64,000 nucleotides of DNA from Beroe forskalii (Eukaryota > Ctenophora > Nuda > Beroida > Beroidae): the NCBI GenBank assembly GCA_011033025.1, contig WFMF01000016.1:1034356-1098355 (forward strand), in the 5' to 3' direction. Below are positions 60,423 through 64,000 of this stretch, in pieces (positions within the stretch are counted from its first letter, which is position 1; every line of letters starts with the position of its first letter). The position numbers were made by a program, and so were the translations under genes. The notes under the pieces were generated by a model, which made no database searches, was not told the DNA's origin, and saw only the letters and a list, made by a program, of their open reading frames with translations.

Positions 60423-61157
60423 GTACCTATACCGGGGGAGTTAGTTGGTAGAGCCAATGGATTTTAGTGTGGCTCAGTGTTAATCCCTATACATAGCTGC
60501 CGAACTGCCCTCCTTTTGGGAGGACGCCCTCCCATGCCCTCCATTTGCCCTCCTTTCAGACCTTGCCCACCTTTTTGTAGGGCAAATCTTAAAATTTACC
60601 TATAATTCTGAAAATTTACCCATAATTCTCAAAATTTACCTAGCAAGCATTATCTCGATTGCGACCAAAAAAAAGGTCGTCACATATTTTCCAAAATATG
60701 CCCACGGAAATCTTGTACCCAATGTACCTAAATGAGCACTATCTCGGCTCTCGCATCAATTAAAGACAAAGAAGCATGCTTGTGAAGCATTTTTTTTGTT
60801 TTGGAACAATTTTGATGATAATATATTACCTAACAAGCCCTGCCTGTCTCAAATCAATTTTCAAAATTTGCCTACCAAGCACTTTATCGAATCATTTTTG
60901 ATAAGTTACCTATTATAACTTATCAAAAATGATTCGATAAAGTGCTTGGTAGGCAAATTTTATATTATAACTTATTATTATAACTTATTAAACAATATCT
61001 CGGATCAATTTCAAAAAATTACTTATCAAAGTATCAAGCACTATCTCGGATCAATTTTGAAAATATACTTATCAAGCACTACCTCGGATCAATTTTTGAA
61101 AATTTACCCTCTTATAATCCTTAAAAATATACCCATAATTCACCAGAAAATCTGAAA
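60423..61157. repeat. Degenerate AT-rich repeats after Lunapark exon 4
   Basis: Loose repeats of AAAATTTACCTA and CAAGCACTATCTCGGATCAA (60590-61130). No coding frame. Confidence 0.6.
60863..60961. repeat. Perfect 45-bp inverted repeat
   Basis: AAAATTTGCCTACCAAGCAC... through GATAAGTT, a 9-nt loop (ACCTATTAT), then the exact reverse complement. It would form a long hairpin. Confidence 0.93.
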
Positions 61158-62868
61158 ATTCATCTAACGGGTGATGACTATTTATCTGGAATTATTTCAA
61201 TGTATTCTTGTGGGCAAATCGAGATCATGTTAGAGCTCAGATGTGCTTATTCTGGACCTAAAAAGTCTGCTGATTCAGAATAACATCATGAGAAAATTTG
61301 AAGCCCCTGTTTTCCCATGCTACTGGCCGATTAGATTGAGAAGGTACAAAAAAAATCTTGCACAAATTCAAAGATTGACTTCCTGACATATGATTGGAAA
61401 ATTGCATACAGGAGCATTCCCATCAGTTGCCATCTAGGTTTATTCATGAACTTCGTTAGCTGAGACACTAATGGAGGCCTCTACATGAATTTTTCGTTGA
61501 ATATCAAGAAAATTCTTGGATTTTAGAGCTATAATCACGCCAAATTTCTGGAAAAAGGTGTATGTTTTTTGCTACACCAGGCCTTAAGAAAGTCTTAGAA
61601 CAGGACCTAGGTGGTCTGAACACTCAGATTTGATGGCAGGGACCTCATTAAACATAACTCATGTCTTTAGACCACTTCCATTTATTGGTATGCAGAATTT
61701 TGGATTAACAATTACCCAAAATCGCAGTTTTATGAAAGTGACATTATCCTAGAATTGACGATTTTAAACCCTTTTTAGGTTCCATAGGGTCACCACTGGA
61801 TAAGTTAGTGATGCTACCGGGTGGGCCAAAAAGAACGTTACAAAAGTAACGCGCTGTAACTTTGGTTGTGTTTGGAGTTTCTTAATAAAACTTTGGGATG
61901 TCATAGGTATGTATGATACAATTTTGCACCAAAAATTTGAAATGTCTACCTCAAAAAATGCCCGAGTTATCAACGAAAAACCGGTTAATTTGCCATATCT
62001 CAGCTTCTGAGACTCAAAAATGTTAGCTACTCCAGGATCATATTGCCCAAATATTGCCCGTAATATCCTGAAAGTTTCATCAAGATTGCTCAAAAAACCT
62101 CGGAGATATGCGCCTTTTTGTATCGCAGAAAGTGTACATAAAGCACAATTAAAGGGTACATTATGCAAGCTTGCATAGTTTAACATGTCCAAATATGGAG
62201 ATAAGCACGGTGTTTGTTTACATTTTATCTGCTGAGTGTGTAAAAGCTTGCGTATACACGCTTTTTTGCGATACAAAAAGTCGCATATCTCCGAGGTTTT
62301 TTGAGCAATCTTGATGAAACTTTCAGGATATTACGGGCAATATGTGGGCAATATGATCCTGGAGTAGCTAACATTTTTGAGTCTCAGAAGCTGAGATATG
62401 GCAAATAAACCGGTTTTTCGTTGATAACTCGGGCATTTTTTGAGGTAGACATTTCAAATTTTTGGTGCAAAATTGTATCATACATACCTATGACATCCCA
62501 AAGTTTTATTAAGAAACTCCAAACACAACCAAAGTTACAGCGCGTTACTTTTGTAACGTTCTTTTTGGCCCACCCGGTACTTACTGCAGTCACTCTTGAG
62601 ACCCTCCTGCTCAGAATCATCCCATAGTAAGGCTTAAATAACACTTTTGGAGATTATTATTGTCATTTAGATTTTGTGCAAGATTTTTTTGTACCCTCTC
62701 AAACTAATTGGCCAGTAGCATGGGAAAACAGGGTTTTCAAATTTTCTCATGGTGTTATTCTGAATCAGCAGACTTTTTAGGTCCAGAACAATTATATTTG
62801 AGCTCTAACATGATCTTGATTTGCCCACAAGAATACATTGAAATAATTCCAGATAAATAGTCATCACA
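61158..62868. repeat. Outer inverted repeat around the MITE
   Basis: Left arm 61158-61385 (GATGACTATTTATCTGG, AGTCTGCTGATTCAGAATAA, CCCATGCTACTGGCC) is the reverse complement, with a few changes, of 62665-62868. The centre is asymmetric, about 430 bp on the left and 85 bp on the right, and contains the TA-flanked MITE. Confidence 0.85.
61817..62577. mobile_element. 761-bp palindromic MITE, TA target site
   Basis: Starts CCGGGTGGGCCAAAAAGAAC and ends with its reverse complement; TA lies on both sides (61815-61816 and 62578-62579), as for Tc1/mariner-type insertions. The arms stay complementary through about 350 bp (CAGCGCGTTACTTTTGTAAC, CCATATCTCAGCTTCTGAGA). The centre near 62110-62270 is the non-matching loop. 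No transposase frame. Confidence 0.87.
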
Positions 62869-63088
62869 TATCTGAATTCTGAACAATCCCTATTTTATAA
62901 CTGACAGCATTTTCAGTAATATTCAAATAGAAATGAAACGAATCTTGTATTATATGCTTATCAGATAAAATTTACATTATCAATAACATTATCATTTATT
63001 ATACATTTTTCAAAGTTTTCCTATTTTCATTTTCTTGTGCAGGTTATGATTGGTTTGATTCAGTCCTATTCCAAATCGCCACCATCAG
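62869..63088. other. 3' flank of the secreted-protein gene
   Basis: AT-rich; on the minus strand AATAAA lies at 63000-62995, 89 nt past the stop, a likely poly(A) signal. Confidence 0.5.
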
Positions 63089-63673
63089 TTACTGAGATGA
63101 TTCCTCACCACTGTTTCTGTTTGCGATGAAGTCCTTCACTTTGCCCTTGATCTCTTCTCGTTGGCCCCACAGGAGCTTTACGATGGCCTTCAGAGTAGGA
63201 TGCTCTCCTTCCTTGGCCTTTGCAGCAACTGCCTTGATACCCTCTTTAACTCCCTCAGGGAGGTTAGTCAGGGCGTCTTTGATCTTTTCTTTGAGAGTCT
63301 CCTCATCGCTGGCATAGCTCCTGATTTTGTCTACCACCGCACTCAGCTTCTCCGTCAGATCCTCGTTCTCCAGAATTCCAGCATGGTTTTTGATGAAGGC
63401 TACCACCTTTTCCTTGATTCCTACCGGGACTTCGGAAACGAATTCCTTGATGTCATCAATCAGTTCGCCGTCAGTGCGGGTAGCGAGGTAACCCTTCACT
63501 TTGTCTGTCACCTTCTCCAGAAGAGCAGCACGGTTAGCCCGGATTTCAGCGAGTCTGTCCCTCCAAGAGCCCCCAGTGCCGGGCTCAGTGCCGGGCTCAG
63601 AGCCGGGCTCAGTCTGACCCACTGCAACCGAAACGGCGAGGAATCCAACGAAAAGAATGCTCAAAGTCTTCAT
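63089..63673 (-). CDS. Small secreted helical protein, unknown family
   Basis: A 194-residue protein with a clear signal peptide (MKTLSILFVGFLAVSVAVG, cleavage near residue 19), a short repeat linker TEPGSEPGTEPGTGG, then a charged, predicted all-helical body rich in Lys, Glu, Ala and Val. There are no cysteines, unusual for a secreted product. The body looks internally repetitive: VTDKVKGYLATRTDGELID, LSAVVDKIRSYASDEE and IKGKVKDFIANRNSGEE share a K[VI]xxYxA/FIA-like pattern. I do not recognise the family and assign no function. It has a TATA box 49 bp upstream and a poly(A) signal downstream, so it looks like a compact, expressed gene. Confidence 0.8.
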   Translation of the reverse strand: MKTLSILFVGFLAVSVAVGQTEPGSEPGTEPGTGGSWRDRLAEIRANRAALLEKVTDKVKGYLATRTDGELIDDIKEFVSEVPVGIKEKVVAFIKNHAGILENEDLTEKLSAVVDKIRSYASDEETLKEKIKDALTNLPEGVKEGIKAVAAKAKEGEHPTLKAIVKLLWGQREEIKGKVKDFIANRNSGEESSQ

Positions 63674-63721
63674 AGTGAAAGATGTGTTTTGACGAACTGA
63701 TTAGGCTGGAAACCCCTGGAG

Positions 63722-63728
63722 TTTTATA
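63722..63728 (-). promoter_or_regulatory. TATA box of the secreted-protein gene
   Basis: TATAAAA on the minus strand, in CAAACTATAAAACTCCAGG, about 49 bp before the ATG; the start site would fall near 63695. Confidence 0.7.
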
Positions 63729-63849
63729 GTTTGCAGAAGGGTAACGACTAGGAGATTCCTGGAGTTATTGCACAACATCCAGGAAAAACTAAGATTATTG
63801 TTGTTTTATGTTTGATAATTCCAGCCATCTGCCGTTTGCCTCCGTGCCA

Positions 63850-63930
63850 CTTAATAATGAAATACGTGATGACCTCCCACTTAATAATGGAATACGTGAC
63901 GAGGACCCACTAAATAATGAAAAACGTGAA
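63850..63930. repeat. Short tandem repeat, ~33-38 bp, three units
   Basis: Three copies of CCACTTAATAATGGAATACG followed by TGACGAGGA, with small changes. Confidence 0.8.
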
Positions 63931-64000
63931 ATAATAACATCATACCGCGCCCCTTTCATTAAAACATCATTAGATTAAAGGATTAAGAAGGAGCTTCCTC

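Noticed and set aside
62421..62627. Frames in the MITE arms
   Set aside because: The same peptide arises from both arms of the palindrome; no transposase motifs.
63161..63700. 179-codon plus-strand frame opposite the secreted protein
   Set aside because: Shadow frame; the minus frame has signal peptide, TATA box and poly(A) signal.

Overview
The window is nuclear DNA of an invertebrate animal. Coding segments are split by GT-AG introns with matching phases. The genes are animal families: a furin/kexin-type convertase, an XRCC2-like RAD51 paralog, THADA, a rhodopsin-class GPCR, an ankyrin/SOCS-box protein, PRPF31 and Lunapark. There are satellites, minisatellites, foldback elements, a Penelope-like retroelement, an RLE-type LINE relic and CCCTAA-like interstitial repeats. 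I cannot name the phylum with confidence; the gene content and intronless GPCR would fit an early-branching animal such as a cnidarian. Small indels in homopolymers suggest residual long-read errors.

Layout. 1-1590: 171-bp satellite. 1703-4935 (-): four exons of a proprotein convertase that continues left of the window. 4936-9803: mostly unassigned. 9804-9924 (-): orphan exon candidate. 10574-11272 (-): single-exon XRCC2-like gene. 12689-39697 (+): the 3' two thirds of THADA, 17 exons with consistent phases giving about 1274 residues once one extra G is allowed for. Its introns hold a 348-bp head-to-head repeat array (14.2-17.2 kb), a nested antisense GPCR gene (24-25 kb), a 49-bp minisatellite (31.7-34.9 kb) and an RLE retrotransposon relic (36.5-38.5 kb).

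40.57-51.7 kb is a nest of mobile DNA. A large inverted repeat with a telomere-like loop carries a 2.5-kb hAT-like foldback element. The segment is tandemly duplicated, and the second copy shows the exact empty site of the foldback element but has its own 2.95-kb Penelope-like insertion. 52.0-60.4 kb (+) is gene-dense: ankyrin/SOCS-box protein, PRPF31 (single coding exon) and the first four coding exons of Lunapark. 60.4-62.9 kb is repeat-rich, with a 761-bp palindromic TA-flanked MITE inside a larger inverted repeat. 63089-63673 (-) is a small secreted helical protein with a TATA box.

The most unusual pattern is that four separate minisatellites in THADA each sit on an exon-intron junction and copy the splice site itself. 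One of them (12857-13060) creates two potential in-frame 30-nt microexons, and another repeats a 5' splice site about 65 times. The genes are housekeeping or signalling genes without an evident shared pathway.
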